NCBI GenBank assembly: GCA_023055505.1
Contig: JALIRH010000044.1
Coordinates: forward strand, 3,224,001-3,288,000
DNA: 64,000 nucleotides
DNA from: Callipepla californica brunnescens
Lineage: Eukaryota; Chordata; Aves; Galliformes; Odontophoridae
Direction: 5' to 3'
Shown here: piece by piece, positions 12,901-24,075 of the stretch
Layout of the letters: every line of letters starts with the position of its first letter
Position numbering within the stretch: the first letter of the stretch is position 1
Position numbers and translations under genes: made by a program
The notes under the pieces: generated by a model
Told to the model about the DNA's origin: nothing
Database searches by the model: none
Seen by the model: the letters and a program-made list of their open reading frames with translations, nothing else

Positions 12901-13607
12901 CCCGGTCCCGGATGCAACCCATCACTGAAGAACTAGACTCATTTGCCTGCATAGGCAGCCCGCAAATGTTTTTACTGCAGTAGTAACATTGTTGAAGCTG
13001 TGATGAAAGGATATAGGCCAGTCAAAGTTTGCAGAGAGAGAGATAACATCTTTTATTAGAGTAGCTAATACTGTTGGAAAAGAGCAGACACGCTCTTGGA
13101 AGCAATATTATCCTTTATTATCTTGCTATTCACCCTCCCCTGTGACCCCCCTACCATCCTTCTTCTGAAACAATAAATACTTACAAAGTGGAAGGAAACT
13201 TGACCCTGTGGGGCAGGTAAGAGACAAAGGCTTGTGTTTGACTCCTGATCCCTGTACCTCTCCCATTTGTATTGGTAAGAAATCTCCCAATGCTCAAGGG
13301 CGTTACATGGCCCCTGACTACCCTTCTGTTCTGTGCCAGAAACAACAACAGTGAGCAAACTTGCTTGCAGTGGCGTCAGTAATGATCATTTCTGATGAAG
13401 GTTCCTTGTCTGGCCTCTTTGTGCCCCTCTGTCATCACCTCTTGGGTCATTGACAGCCTATTGGCAGCTGGAAATTATAGACTGGTAATGTGTTTAACAT
13501 ACAGTGGAGGGCTGGTAGAGGAGGTACCAGGAAGATTTGAATTATTGCTACTGACACAAAAGAAAAGATTTGTCTGGGATCGTTGTAGGATCTCCTTTGA
13601 CAAAACT
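9991..13607. other. Unique noncoding stretch, no gene recognised
   Basis: No exon or RNA gene recognised. It contains purine-rich sequence at about 11808-11895 and a T28 run with further T-rich sequence at 12065-12105. The 91- to 97-codon frames near 12500-12770 and 13065-13358 have no recognisable domain. Confidence 0.6.
12065..12092. repeat. T28 homopolymer
   Basis: The longest homopolymer in the window, followed by more T-rich sequence to about 12105. It could be the tail of a minus-strand retroposed copy, but the sequence to its right matches nothing I recognise. It is also a place where assembly length may be unreliable. Confidence 0.95.
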
Positions 13608-14150
13608 GCACCCAGGCAATCAAAAAGGCTAACCATATTCTGGGGTACATAGAGTACAGCATTGCCAGCTGAGTGTGGGAAAGGATTGTCTCACTCAGTA
13701 CTGAGTGGCCTCACATTGAGCACTGTGTGCAGTTTGGGTGCTTCCATATGAAACTGTTAAAGAGTGTCCAAAAGAAGACTACAAAGATAATGAAGGGTCT
13801 GGAGGATAAGGTGTGTGAGGAATGGCAGGGGTCCCTGGGTTTGTTGAGCCCAGAGCAGAGAAGACCTCTTGGTGGCTGCAGCTCCTCATGTGGGAGGCAG
13901 AGCAGCAGCATTGAGCTTTGCTCTCTGTGACAGTGACAGGGTCCAACAGCAAGCCATGTCGGGGAGGGTCAACTGGGGGTTAGGAACATGTTCTTCACTA
14001 GAGGGTGAAGGGGGGCATGGGCATGGGCCCTAGTGCCAAAGCTCAAGGAAAGTTTGGACAATACTATCAGGTGCAATGTGACTTTTGGTCAGTCCTGTGT
14101 GGAGCCAGGAGTTGGACTCAGTGGTCCTTGTGGATCCCTTCCAACTGGGG
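13608..14150 (+). mobile_element. CR1 LINE fragment, plus strand, ~540 bp
   Basis: The stretch shows CR1 ORF2 C-terminal and 3'-UTR landmarks in order: 'GGCAATCAAAAAGGCTAACC', 'CCTCACATTGAGCACTGTGT', 'AAAGAGTGTCCAAAAGAAGA', 'GAAGGGTCTGGAGGATAAGG', then 'GGAGCCAGGAGTTGGACTCA' and 'CCTTGTGGATCCCTTCCAAC'. The terminal ATTCTATG octamers are missing. Frames of 85 and 69 codons inside it are CR1 ORF2 remains with frameshifts. The 'GGAGCCAGGAGTTGGACT' version of the 3' end marks a different CR1 subfamily from the copies at 43190 and 49100, and the same type as the scrap at 56705. A left edge before 13608 is possible. Confidence 0.92.
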
Positions 14151-17100
14151 AATGCAGCACCTTAACAGAAACAGCTATTGAGGTAGCTGGGTTAAATAAT
14201 GTGGGTTTCACAAGATTTTTCAACACCATCATAAGAGAATGATAGAGATCAGGCATGATAAATTTTGCGTAGACTGGAAATAATGCTTTCAGGAGATGGT
14301 GCAGCCTGAGGTGACAGTGGGAATGCAGGTGATGTACATTAATCCATGAGGATTTTGAGAGTAGGGAACATACTTATATCATATTGATAGGAAGTGAAGG
14401 GCTGCCGAACGTACTTGGAACATGGTTTCAGCTGCCTGAATGACCCTGTGCCATGTTACTTCAGTATTATGTCATAGCTCAGTAGTCGCTTCCATGCTTT
14501 GAGTGTTGTTCAGGACAGAAATGACCACAGATCTCTGTTCAAATCAGGGAATATTGACCCATTTCAGGAGCCAAAGATAGTGGATATCCATGCAGACAGG
14601 CCACTCAGATCTTGTTTTTAAATTAAGATAGCAAGTATTTATTTTTTTCTTCTCTAGAGAGTATTTTCAGCTGTCTGGAAACTTTTAGAAGAAGAAGGGC
14701 TTTCTTGGTAAGGAGGTAGCGAATGAGGAAGGAAAAGAGTGACAGTGAGGTTGTGAAAACATGTCAATTTAAACAGAAATTTGTTTTCAGTTTTTTTAGC
14801 TCTGTTGTTCTGATTCGTATCAGCTGTTTGGTTACATTACAAATCCAGATTAATTTCATATTAGTGTTTTAAGTCATGTTGGTGTTATTTAAGCTGTACA
14901 GTGTTTTCCAAAAAAAAAAAAACCCCGAACAGCTACCTGCTCTCCCTTGGGAAGTTACTGCTACCCTGAGTTCTTTCAGTCAGTGGTTTCAATTCCTTTC
15001 AGGTTAACTCAGATGTCCAGCTTTCTAGGGCAATGAGTTTTGAACAGCTTGTTTCCCTGCCAGCAGGCACTGTTCAGATTATAAAACTCAAGTCTTGTTT
15101 GGTCTTTCATTGGCTAAGTCTCGTGGTGCATTTCATGAAGGAGTTGCATTTCACCAGGACCTGTCATCCCACAGGTCTCAGGAGGTGAGCAGATGCTGTT
15201 TGTGACAGTCCTTTTAATAAGAAGGCAATCCACAAGAGAAAAGAAAAATTAAAAATGAATAAATGATAATTTAAAAAAGGACAGAATGAAAGGAAACTGT
15301 TTTCTACCCAGTGTGTGAACAAGCAACAATCTCATGTAATATCATTAATGTGAAAATATAAAAATAAAAAAAAGCAAGATCCAAAATGGAATGAAATTAG
15401 GTATAGACAATAAGCATAACCACAGTTATAAATACTAACTGGTGATACTCCTTTAAAGGGTCATTAAAACCTCTGGTATCAGGGCAATCCTTAATAAGAT
15501 GTCTGACATTTAACCTATCTTTTTATGTTGGAAGGTATCTTTCCCAAAAGCACTGCTTGCTATTGTCAGAAAACGGGGAGCCACACTACACGGGCCTTCT
15601 TTTGCAGTACTGTCTTGCCTGTAGTCTATACTCTCACCCTCTACATCTGAGCAGGTATTGAAATATAATATTTGACATTATTCAGGAAGGAGTGGATAAA
15701 TCTGTAGACTTAAAAAAAAACAAACAAATAAATACCCTGAATCACACTGAAAAAGAAGCCAAAAACTTTCCTTCTACAGGTAAATTAAAATCTTCCTATA
15801 TATACATTGTTGTAGAGCAGAAGACTCTCTAGAAGTCTCACAGATGGTCTATATATTTGGAGAGCCCAGTGATGATCTCTTTCCTGTATGTAGGCAGAGT
15901 GGTTGTACAAGGACCGGTATAAGATCAGGACATGGTTGGCTGAAGGATGATTTCATTTTCTTTTTTATGTCATTCACTGAACATTGGAGAACATCAAGGA
16001 AACACTAACTTGTTTCCATAGGCTTTAGACCATAAAAACTTGTGATCAAAATCACAGGATGTTCCAGCTTATTCTTCAAGCCAATGCTGCATGTGTCTTC
16101 TCACAGAACTGTTGTGGTGAGGGACCTTATGTTATTTTGCATTATCTCTGACGTAATGTAACCAGTTGTCTAATTGAATTGTCTAACCAAGTCTAATTGA
16201 AGATGGCTGGGTCTCTGATCTATTGAGACTAAACATCTCAGTCTTCACACCTCTCTTGGCCACAGTAGCTGCTAAAAAGAGCCCTAGGGACTGCTGATAT
16301 TCTTGACTGCCAGCCCAAACATCTCAGCTGGAAGGAAGACCATTTCCCAAGTGATATCTCTTCCCCCATGAAGGCTTTTGGCAGTCACCCTGCTGCCATC
16401 TCCAGTCACAAACATCTGGCTGTGGGATCAGAAAACAGCAGAGCCTTCTGACCCCTGATCCTGGCTGACCTTTCCTTACCCTTAAGTGAGGGGCTGTCAT
16501 TGTGTTCTGAACTGCCCAGTGACCATGGGGTGGTTCCCATGATCATCTTCCCACCTGGTGCTGGTAGCCCTGGATGCAAGGTCAGGGGTGAGTGAGGTGT
16601 GGAGTTGCTCACAAGGCAGCCTTCTCCTACAGGGTGCTCCAGGACCTTTTCACGCATCTATATAGGAGCAGTACCTGATGGTCAGTGTGCTGTGGCCAGG
16701 TGGTCCCCAGGGCTCCTGACCTTGCCAAACCATCATCTGCAACCTAACTCTTTGGGGTGGAAAGGTGACACCAGACCCAACTCTGCTCTTGGTGGTTTTA
16801 GTGAAAAGCTAGACCAGTGGCACTGAAGCTGTGATCCATTCCTGTGTGACCAGGATATAGGGTTTGCACACCTGTGCTTGCATCCTTGCCATAGGGAAAC
16901 TTCTGACTTTGCATCCCCCCCCAGAAAAGCAAGAAATAAATTCCATCATCTCTCTCTGCTCTCAGACAAGCTGTGTTTATGAGATTATCATAAAAAAAAA
17001 AAAAAAAAATCCTAGTCCTAGCCACAAAGTTTCCTCCAGAGCCCTTCCCATTGTGTGCTCTATGCTTCCCCCTCCTCCCCCTGTGTTAGCTGGAGTCCGT

Positions 17101-20100
17101 CTGCTCCGTCCAGCCTGCTGCAGCTCAGGGGATCTCACGTCACTCCCGTCTCAGCTAGAGATGTGCCTGAGCTGCAGATTGTTGGATGGAGATGCCTCTG
17201 TTTGTTTCCCAGAGTGGGAGGAGCAGCTGAATGTTCTCAACTTTGCCCCAGTTCCTTAAAAACAAAAGGCTGATAGTGAAAGGTGATTGTGGCAGTGGAC
17301 CTGGTTATACCCCCCACCCAGCTGTGCAGCCCTGCTGGGCTTTGTCCCTGCTCCCCATGGTGGTAAGTATCACACCTGGGTAGCTGTGACATCAACACAG
17401 CTAAGGTTGCATCATCAAAAGGCAGTCACAGTCGAGACAGCTCTTCTCGAACCCTGCCAGGATGGAACAGGCAGAGCAGCCTCTTTGCTGTCTCTGCTGC
17501 TAGTCGCGGAACCGGCCGATCCAGCCCAGTAAACCGTTGACAACTGCTTTAGCGTGGGATCAGACAGCCCCCAGGGAACAGGGTGGCTGTAGAATAGGAC
17601 AGATGGATCACCTGAGGTTGCACTCAAGGGATGGAGGTAGGCCATGGGGTTACCACACTCCCTAGGTGCGCTAGGGACTATAGACTGTATACACAGTGTG
17701 ATGCCCCTCCCCAGGGCTCTGGTTTAGGCATTTCACCTCTTTGCCTATTCTGGTAGACCCTGCACTGTAGGAGGGCATGAAACAGAGGGGGAAAGCAACA
17801 CAGAGAGGGAACAAGACTGAGAAATAGCTGTGAAGCAGATGTCTGGGAATCATTATGAGAATGCTCTCCATCTTCCTGGAGCAGCTGAAAGCTTTACTGC
17901 CAACAGCACTTGGCTGCCAGTCTCCCATTGCTGTATAAATGATGATAATGCTCTTTGCTACTCCTTCTCCACACGTTCTCCTCCTCCCCTGGGGGTAGGC
18001 TCTCCTTGGCAGCCATACAGCTCTTGTTGTATGTGAGGAGCTGTTGCCAGCAAGGGCTGGGATTGAACAGAGGAAGGCAAGAGGGTAAGGTCCCTCAGCA
18101 AGCTAATAACCACCAGCACCCATGCTGCAGCATTCTGTACTCTTTGCAGAGCTTCTCCAGGTGCCTTCAAAAGCCGTCACTTTCTATTCACAAGCTTTAA
18201 TTAAGGACTGAATAGTCAGAAGCATCTTCTCGTAGGAAAGAAGCAGTAGCACTGACTGGAGTCAGCAACTCAATTCCTGGTACAAAAAAATCCAGGAGGT
18301 AGCTGCCTTCTGCCATGTGACATTTGTCCTTACAGGCAGAACTGTCCTGCAGCCCCCTGGTGGTTTCTCAAGGTCTATCTCAGCCTTGTGCAAAGGGTTC
18401 CTCCCTAACCCTGGACTTAAATCTACTGCTTTGGTAATGCTTAGCGGTTACTCAAGGGTTTACAGCAGCAGCTCCAAAGAGCCTTTTCTGCACTGTTTCC
18501 CTGATGATAAAAGGCTGTCTGCTCAGTGCTGTGAAATATTCCCAACAGCACACAGAGCAATAGGAATACAAGCCCAGCAAGTACAGCCTTTTCAGCCATG
18601 GAAGTACTCTTTACTGCCCAATAATAATAATGCAGAGCTCTTGTCCTACTGTACATCTTTTGCTGAGTGCAAGTGGAGTTACGGAGGCTCCCCAAGTGCC
18701 TTGGCTGTGTGTTTCCCCCTGTAGCAGGAGTGTTTCTGTACATGATCAGTGTATGAGAACAGCTTTTCCACCCAGTCTCAGGCTGGAGAGCTTGTACTTT
18801 AGATCTGCAACTTGACAAATAATAGCAATGATTAATTGTACACCACAGCCTCATGCCTGGCAGACTGAGCCCAGTCTGAATGAAACAGAGTTTCCCAGAC
18901 AACACCTTTGGAGATATTCCCACTGCCTAGAGCAAATATAGAAATGTGTGTACCCCTATTTGTAGAGGATAGGGAGCTATTCTGACTCATGGATGTTCTA
19001 AGTTTTCCATGTTATTGGATTAAGAATCTTCAGTCTTCTCCAGAAACTTTCATTGCTCATACGGAGGTCTGCTGAGCACATGTGAGAACTCTAACTTCAG
19101 CCTGCTGAATACACGTATCAGCTTCAGAGCTACTGAGCAGAAATCCAGCAGACTCACTGTGCAAACAGCAAGATAACAGTAAGCAAGAATCCAGGCAAGC
19201 CTTGAGATTTTTTCCTGCAGAATACTACTTCTTGGGGTGCCCATGGGACCTTCCTTGTGGATTTTCTTCTATTAGCCACCCAGGCCTGAAAAATGGGCCC
19301 CTGACTCCTTGTGGGATGTAGGATTGTTGGATTTCAGTAGACTCTGGCATGAGTAAAAGGCAAGAGATCACTCTTTTGACTTATTCAGAAATGAGAAGCA
19401 GGCACAATCAGACCTGCACTGGCCAAGAAATTTCTCTGTAAATCTCCCTGTGCCTTTCTGGTGGGATTAGTAACAACACAGAACTATTTTGAATGCAGAT
19501 GCCCATGTATGTATTTGACAATTTTCAAACACTGGAAATATGCAGAAAGCTTCACTGACCACAGATTAAAACAGACTCAATGAAGTTATTGCATTTCTTT
19601 CAGATCAAAATGGTGTAACACAGCAAAAAGATAAACCCTGTGCCAAAACATTTCTTAAAGAAGCTTTATTGCATCAAAGCTCAGTTCTTAGAGGCCTTTC
19701 CTGCTCTTTGTGTTACCAAATCATGGATTGTTTTAGCCAAAACATATTCTTACTCTAGAACTGTGTTTCTTCTCTTTTGTTGTTTCCTAAATATCCTTAA
19801 TAGAAGTTCTCAAAGGGCTGACAGGAGAATATGTGAGAAGAGAGCCAAGTGCAGCATTCCAGCACAGCTCCCTCTTCACGCAGGAAGAGGGAGAGTTAGA
19901 GACTCAAGGTGAAGGTCTGGCTTAAGCCAGCTGAGCCTGCCAGATAGAGAGCTATTGGGCCAAACATCTGCCACACCTTGTACTTCTTTTTCCCCACTGC
20001 TCTGCTCTCCCCTGCCAAGCACATCCTTGATGAGTGCTTGCTAGGTTCTGAGCTAAAAGAATGTATTTTCTGTTAAAGCCTTGGAAGCATCTCAGTTTTG

Positions 20101-20386
20101 AAAATCTTAGAGTTTGGTTCAGCTTGCACTGAGATCGCAGTTAAGGAAGGACCAGTGCTTCTTAGTGGAGGTGATGTTGATTGGAGAATTATTTCTGGGC
20201 TTTTCTCATAGACAAAATGAGCAATCAAGAGATATTCTGTGGGAAATCTATCATTAATGATAGAAGGTTGTCTAATTTGCCCAAAAGTCAGCCCTCTGTT
20301 GATCTGACAAACTTTGAAGCCCCATAGGGGCAGCAGCCAGATGTTCTTTTCCTATATGTGCTGTGAAACACAGCTGGATATACTGG
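14151..20386. other. Unique noncoding stretch, no gene recognised
   Basis: No exon recognised. AT-rich sequence with conserved-element texture lies at about 14755-14910, and an A18 run at 16992-17009. A GC-richer part runs from about 16400 to 18900, with several mutually overlapping frames (131, 135 and 160 codons) on both strands; open frames in competing registers point to composition, not coding. A small CpG cluster lies at about 17430-17560. A TCCCTAG/CTAGGGA inverted repeat with a 5-base loop sits at 17659-17677. Confidence 0.55.
16992..17009. repeat. A18 homopolymer
   Basis: A run of 18 A on the plus strand with no recognised retroposon body to its left. Confidence 0.9.
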
Positions 20387-20600
20387 GTTGGATATGAGGA
20401 CATTTTTTTCTCAGAAAAAATGGTGAGGTATTGGTACAGGCTGACCAGGGAGGTGATGGAGTCACCGTTCCTGGAGCTGTTAAAGAAAAGGGTCAATGTG
20501 GCATTGAGGGACATGGTAATTGGACATAGTTGGGGTAGGTTGATGACTGGATTACGTGATCTTAGTGATCTTCTTCGACCTTAATGATTCCATGATTTTA
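20387..20600 (+). mobile_element. CR1 LINE 3' fragment, plus strand
   Basis: It reads through CR1 landmarks: 'TTGGATATGAGGACATTTTT', 'GGTATTGGTACAGGCTGACC', 'AGGGAGGTGATGGAGTCACC', 'GTGGCATTGAGGGACATGGT', then 'CTTAGTGATCTTCTTCGACC' and degenerate terminal octamers (ATGATTCCATGATTTTATGA). The 73-codon plus-strand frame is the remnant of ORF2 and 3' UTR, not a host gene. The 'AGGGACATGGT' form is the same subfamily as the copy at 28031. Confidence 0.93.
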
Positions 20601-21845
20601 TGAATCTATTGACCACCTCAGTGGTGTGTCCATGGTGTGGAAGCATGGATCACTTGCACCACTTTATCTTTTCTTAGTCTCTTCTTACTGTGTTTGGGAA
20701 AGCTGAGATCAACAACATATCTCATATACATTTCCTTCTCAGCTATCCTTTATATCCAGCTCTCTGAACTTCCATCTATTTGCTCATCCCATGTGAAAGT
20801 CTGTCCTTCATCCTATTCTCCTATCCTCTCCCAGCTCCAGTCTTGCTCACACGTCAATATTTTTGGATATGCTAGGTGGGATTTCACTCTGTAGTTGTGC
20901 TGAGAACAACTGGAGAATTCAGTCTGCACAGATCCCACAAAACCCAAGTGCTGCGTTAGGAAAGAAGTTGGAGTTCGCTTCTGAAGAGTGAAGGGTCCAA
21001 ATTGCAGACGTGTCAAAGGAAAGGCAGGTAGATCATGAGCCATAGCAATGCTACAACCATCATTTTACCTTCTCATGAAAATCCTCAGCTTTGGCTGAAA
21101 CATGGAGTGGCACAGCACAGCCCAGGATTGGGAAATAATCTGTTTTTAGATGTCTGTGTTTTCCTATTGTTTGTCAAAACTCATTTCCCCTCTCTGGCTG
21201 CCTGGGCCTAAATAAAGCACACTTAAAAATACAGACAATGCATATTACACATGTTGAAGCTGCATTAGGTCATCCCACATGGCTGTGCCACAGAAGCAGT
21301 AAGCCCATCCATATCCTTGGGGGTCGCCTCCAGTCCCCACTCCTTCTGCTGTGGTGCCTCTCATTTTGTCTCCAGGAATGTGCAGTGCTGCACAGCCATC
21401 TGGGTGCCAATAAGGCAGATACCTGCACACAAAGAGCAGGAAAGGAGAAAGAAAGACGAAAGAATACTTCAATGGTCTGAGCTGCCTGAAAACCCTTCTG
21501 GGGGCTTTACATCTTTTGTTTGTATGGGCTTTCTTTTAACGACAATGTCTAAGCTGGTTAGCTAATATACAGGTGTTGAAACCCTCAGCAAGAACATATA
21601 AGGTATAAAAGACAAGCTGCATCCCCCAGGATTGCAGCTAATCACTGCCTTCGCAGGGCTCCTTGTGACCATTTAAGTCATAGGGCTTTTCTCCTAAGAA
21701 ACACTAAAGAAAGTATTGCTTTGTTGAATGAAGGGAGTGCTGGAGAGGGCTTACTCAAATAGCAAGCATGCTTCCATGCTCTACAGAAGTTCTCACTGAC
21801 TTGTCTCTCATAGCATGTAAAAAATTTGGCATCCAAAGTGCACCT
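20601..21845. other. Unique noncoding stretch, nothing recognised
   Basis: About 1.2 kb between two CR1 copies. Only short overlapping frames of 75-85 codons, none with a recognisable domain, and no repeats that I can name. Confidence 0.6.
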
Positions 21846-21961
21846 CCGAGCAACCTGATCTAGCGCTTGATCTAGCAGCTGGCAGTTCTGCCCATGGTAT
21901 GGGGTTGGAACTAGATGATCTTTGAGGTTCCTTCCAACCCTAGTTGTCCTATGATTCTATT
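21846..21961 (+). mobile_element. CR1 LINE 3' end, plus strand, ~115 bp
   Basis: A short CR1 tail: 'GAGCAACCTGATCTAGCGCT', 'CTGCCCATGGTATGGGGTTG', 'GGAACTAGATGATCTTTGAG', 'GTTCCTTCCAACCC' and a single terminal ATGATTCTAT. It contains a local near-duplication, 'TGATCTAGCG' and 'TGATCTAGCA', where the consensus has one copy. It is 5' truncated like most CR1 insertions. Confidence 0.93.
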
Positions 21962-23749
21962 CCCGGGTTGAAAGGTGGCAGCCACCAATATAGCCAAGAG
22001 GAACCAGGGAGAAATTTTGCTTATGGACACTAGAGTGATTCCTCGCTCATCACTCATCACAGCAGTGCTACCTGTCTGCAGCTGTGGGAGAAATGGGGAT
22101 GTGGGAGAGTGTCACGGGATGCTGGGTTTTTATCTGAGGCTGTTGATGTTCACCTGCTGTACTTTTCGTTTTGGTAGTGAGAAGTCAGGTTTTTCTCGAG
22201 CATTCCTGAAATTACGTCAATATTGTTGACAAACTGTAAAATACATATATATTGATCTGTTTTAAAGCCCACCATTTACACCTTTCAGTGAAACTGAGCC
22301 TTTCCAAGATGAAAAACTCTTTCAGATTACTTCTTGTCTTGAAAACAGCAAAATTTATTGGTCTTATTTTGAGAGGTTATTGTAAGTGAACAGTACTGTG
22401 AAAAATTTTTACAAATCTTCTGGCACTGCTTAGACTGTGCGTTCAGTTTCATGCAGAACAAACCAAAACTTTTCCAATATGGGGTTTCTGTGTGGGTTCA
22501 TTAATTGTTTGCTTACTTGTTGATATCACCAAGGAAGCTGAGCAGCCTCTCCTAAGTCATAAGTGGATACTGTGAAAGGAATACAGTATTTCCAACCTGA
22601 CATTTCACATGACAGAACAGCTGCTTCAACCCTCAGTGTACAGCTACTATTCCTCTCTCTACCAAAAATCAGAAAATGTCTGTGCTCATTACCTGTACAT
22701 ACATTGCCTGTAGTTTTGTTTTGTTTTGGTTTTTTTTTTAAGCTGAAATATCATTTGTCACACTCAAGCCATGAGCGTTTTGATTTATTGCTTAATATGT
22801 GTGTTTCTTTCCACCAGTGTGGCTCCCAGGCTCAGGAGCTGCAGTAGATGTACAAGAGAAAAGTCAGTGCCAGAGAGAGCTGTCAACACATCTTGTATTC
22901 TTTGTGTTCTCAGAAAGCAGTGTGCTGGCCCCTGCACCTGGCTTTTATAAGTCTCTATCACTATTCCAGCACTCCTATATGATATCCAGATTTGCCTCCA
23001 CCTCCCACATGCCCAACCTCATCCCAAGGCTGTTACTACAAACCAGCTGATCTGTGAAGCTCATTCAGAGGCACTGAGAAACCTTTACATGCTGCTGGAC
23101 AGCAAAGCCCTTCTGTGTTTCTCATTGCAGTTACCACCATTCTGCTGTTAACAATTTTAATTTGGGGGTCTTTTGACCCTCTCTTTTGTTACATTTATCC
23201 TTACTACAGTTCTTTGTTTCTGATGAGGTTTTAAACTCTTCTTGGCAATAAAACCCAGAAATATTTCACAGCTACTTGCCCACATGAAAATACTTCTATG
23301 ACCCTGATGCTGATTGGACAAATAGTGGCTTTTATTTTGTATTTTGGAGCTCAATTTGTGTAATGAGGAGCATAGCAATTCTCTGGCCAGCGGAGAATAA
23401 TCTGAAAAGCATGTTAAGCCTGAACAACTCTGTATGTCCTTTCTTATGCACTGTGTCCACCTCAGCTTACATGTGGTCTCATTAACAACTGTTGCTCAAG
23501 ATAATATGGTGTGATAATTTCTAGAGTTCAATCATGGCTTGGCTCAAGCTGAAATCACAGTGCGTTAAGGCCAACTCTATTTTTTTTTCTGTCTACCCTC
23601 CTGAGGTCTTTGCAGATCAGGCTTCTATTCAGAAGCATTATACTACACCATCCTCATGACACTGTTAGTAAAGAGTCATTAGCATGAGGGTCCTGCTGCC
23701 TGGTGACAGGCCAGTGCCACAGCACTTGGCATGAAGGGATTTATCTGAG
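21962..23749. other. Unique noncoding stretch, nothing recognised
   Basis: No exon or named repeat recognised. There is moderately T-rich sequence around 22717-22740. Frames of 83-94 codons show no known domain. Confidence 0.55.
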
Positions 23750-23960
23750 GTTGAGAACATCGTGATGGGACTAGGAAAACCTGTATTCAGTTCCTTGCTT
23801 ATCAGTTACAGACTTCCACCCTTTGACTAAATCACTTTATCTAGTGTGCGCTTCTGTTGCCCATCTGTGCAGGGTGGATAATGTTTCTACCTACCTCCAA
23901 ATGGTGCAGTCATCTGAATCTTTCAAGGTATTTTGATATTGCAAAGATGGGGGGGGGGGA
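23750..23960 (+). mobile_element. MIR-like ancient SINE, plus strand
   Basis: The order of blocks fits an amniote MIR-type SINE: 'AAAACCTGTATTCAGTTCC', 'TCAGTTACAGACTTCC', 'TTTGACTAAATCACTTTATC', 'TGTTGCCCATCTGTGCAGGG', 'GGATAATGTTTCTACCTACC' and a tail-like 'TTTTGATATTGCAAAGATGG' running into G11 (23949-23959). Many differences from the consensus as I remember it mean this is an old copy. No terminal direct repeats are visible, as expected for its age. Confidence 0.7.
23949..23959. repeat. G11 homopolymer
   Basis: Eleven G at the end of the MIR-like SINE. The position corresponds to a short G run in the family tail that seems to have expanded. Confidence 0.9.
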
Positions 23961-24027
23961 AGATCAGAGGGATAAAGACCATAGGTTCCTTTAGATTGTA
24001 GTCACGCAATCATCTGAGTTAAACAGA

Positions 24028-24075
24028 TTACATAAAGGCCATCCAGTCCATCTCCTCTGCAGTGAACAGGGTCAC
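24028..24075 (-). mobile_element. Possible CR1 remnant, minus strand
   Basis: 'AAAGGCCATCCAGTCCATCT' followed by 'CTGCAGTGAACAGGGTCACG' resembles the reverse complement of a CR1 3' end of the 'CCCTGCAATGAACAGGGACA' type. It is only about 48 bases and lacks the terminal octamers, so it could be coincidence. Confidence 0.35.

Noticed and set aside
17420..17465. Possible antisense tRNA, because of a GGTTCGAG-like T-loop on the minus strand
   Set aside because: No matching acceptor, D-arm or anticodon arm at tRNA spacing could be found.
18441..18923. 160-codon minus-strand frame as a host gene
   Set aside because: No recognisable domain, overlapped by a 135-codon frame on the other strand, in locally GC-richer sequence where several frames are open.
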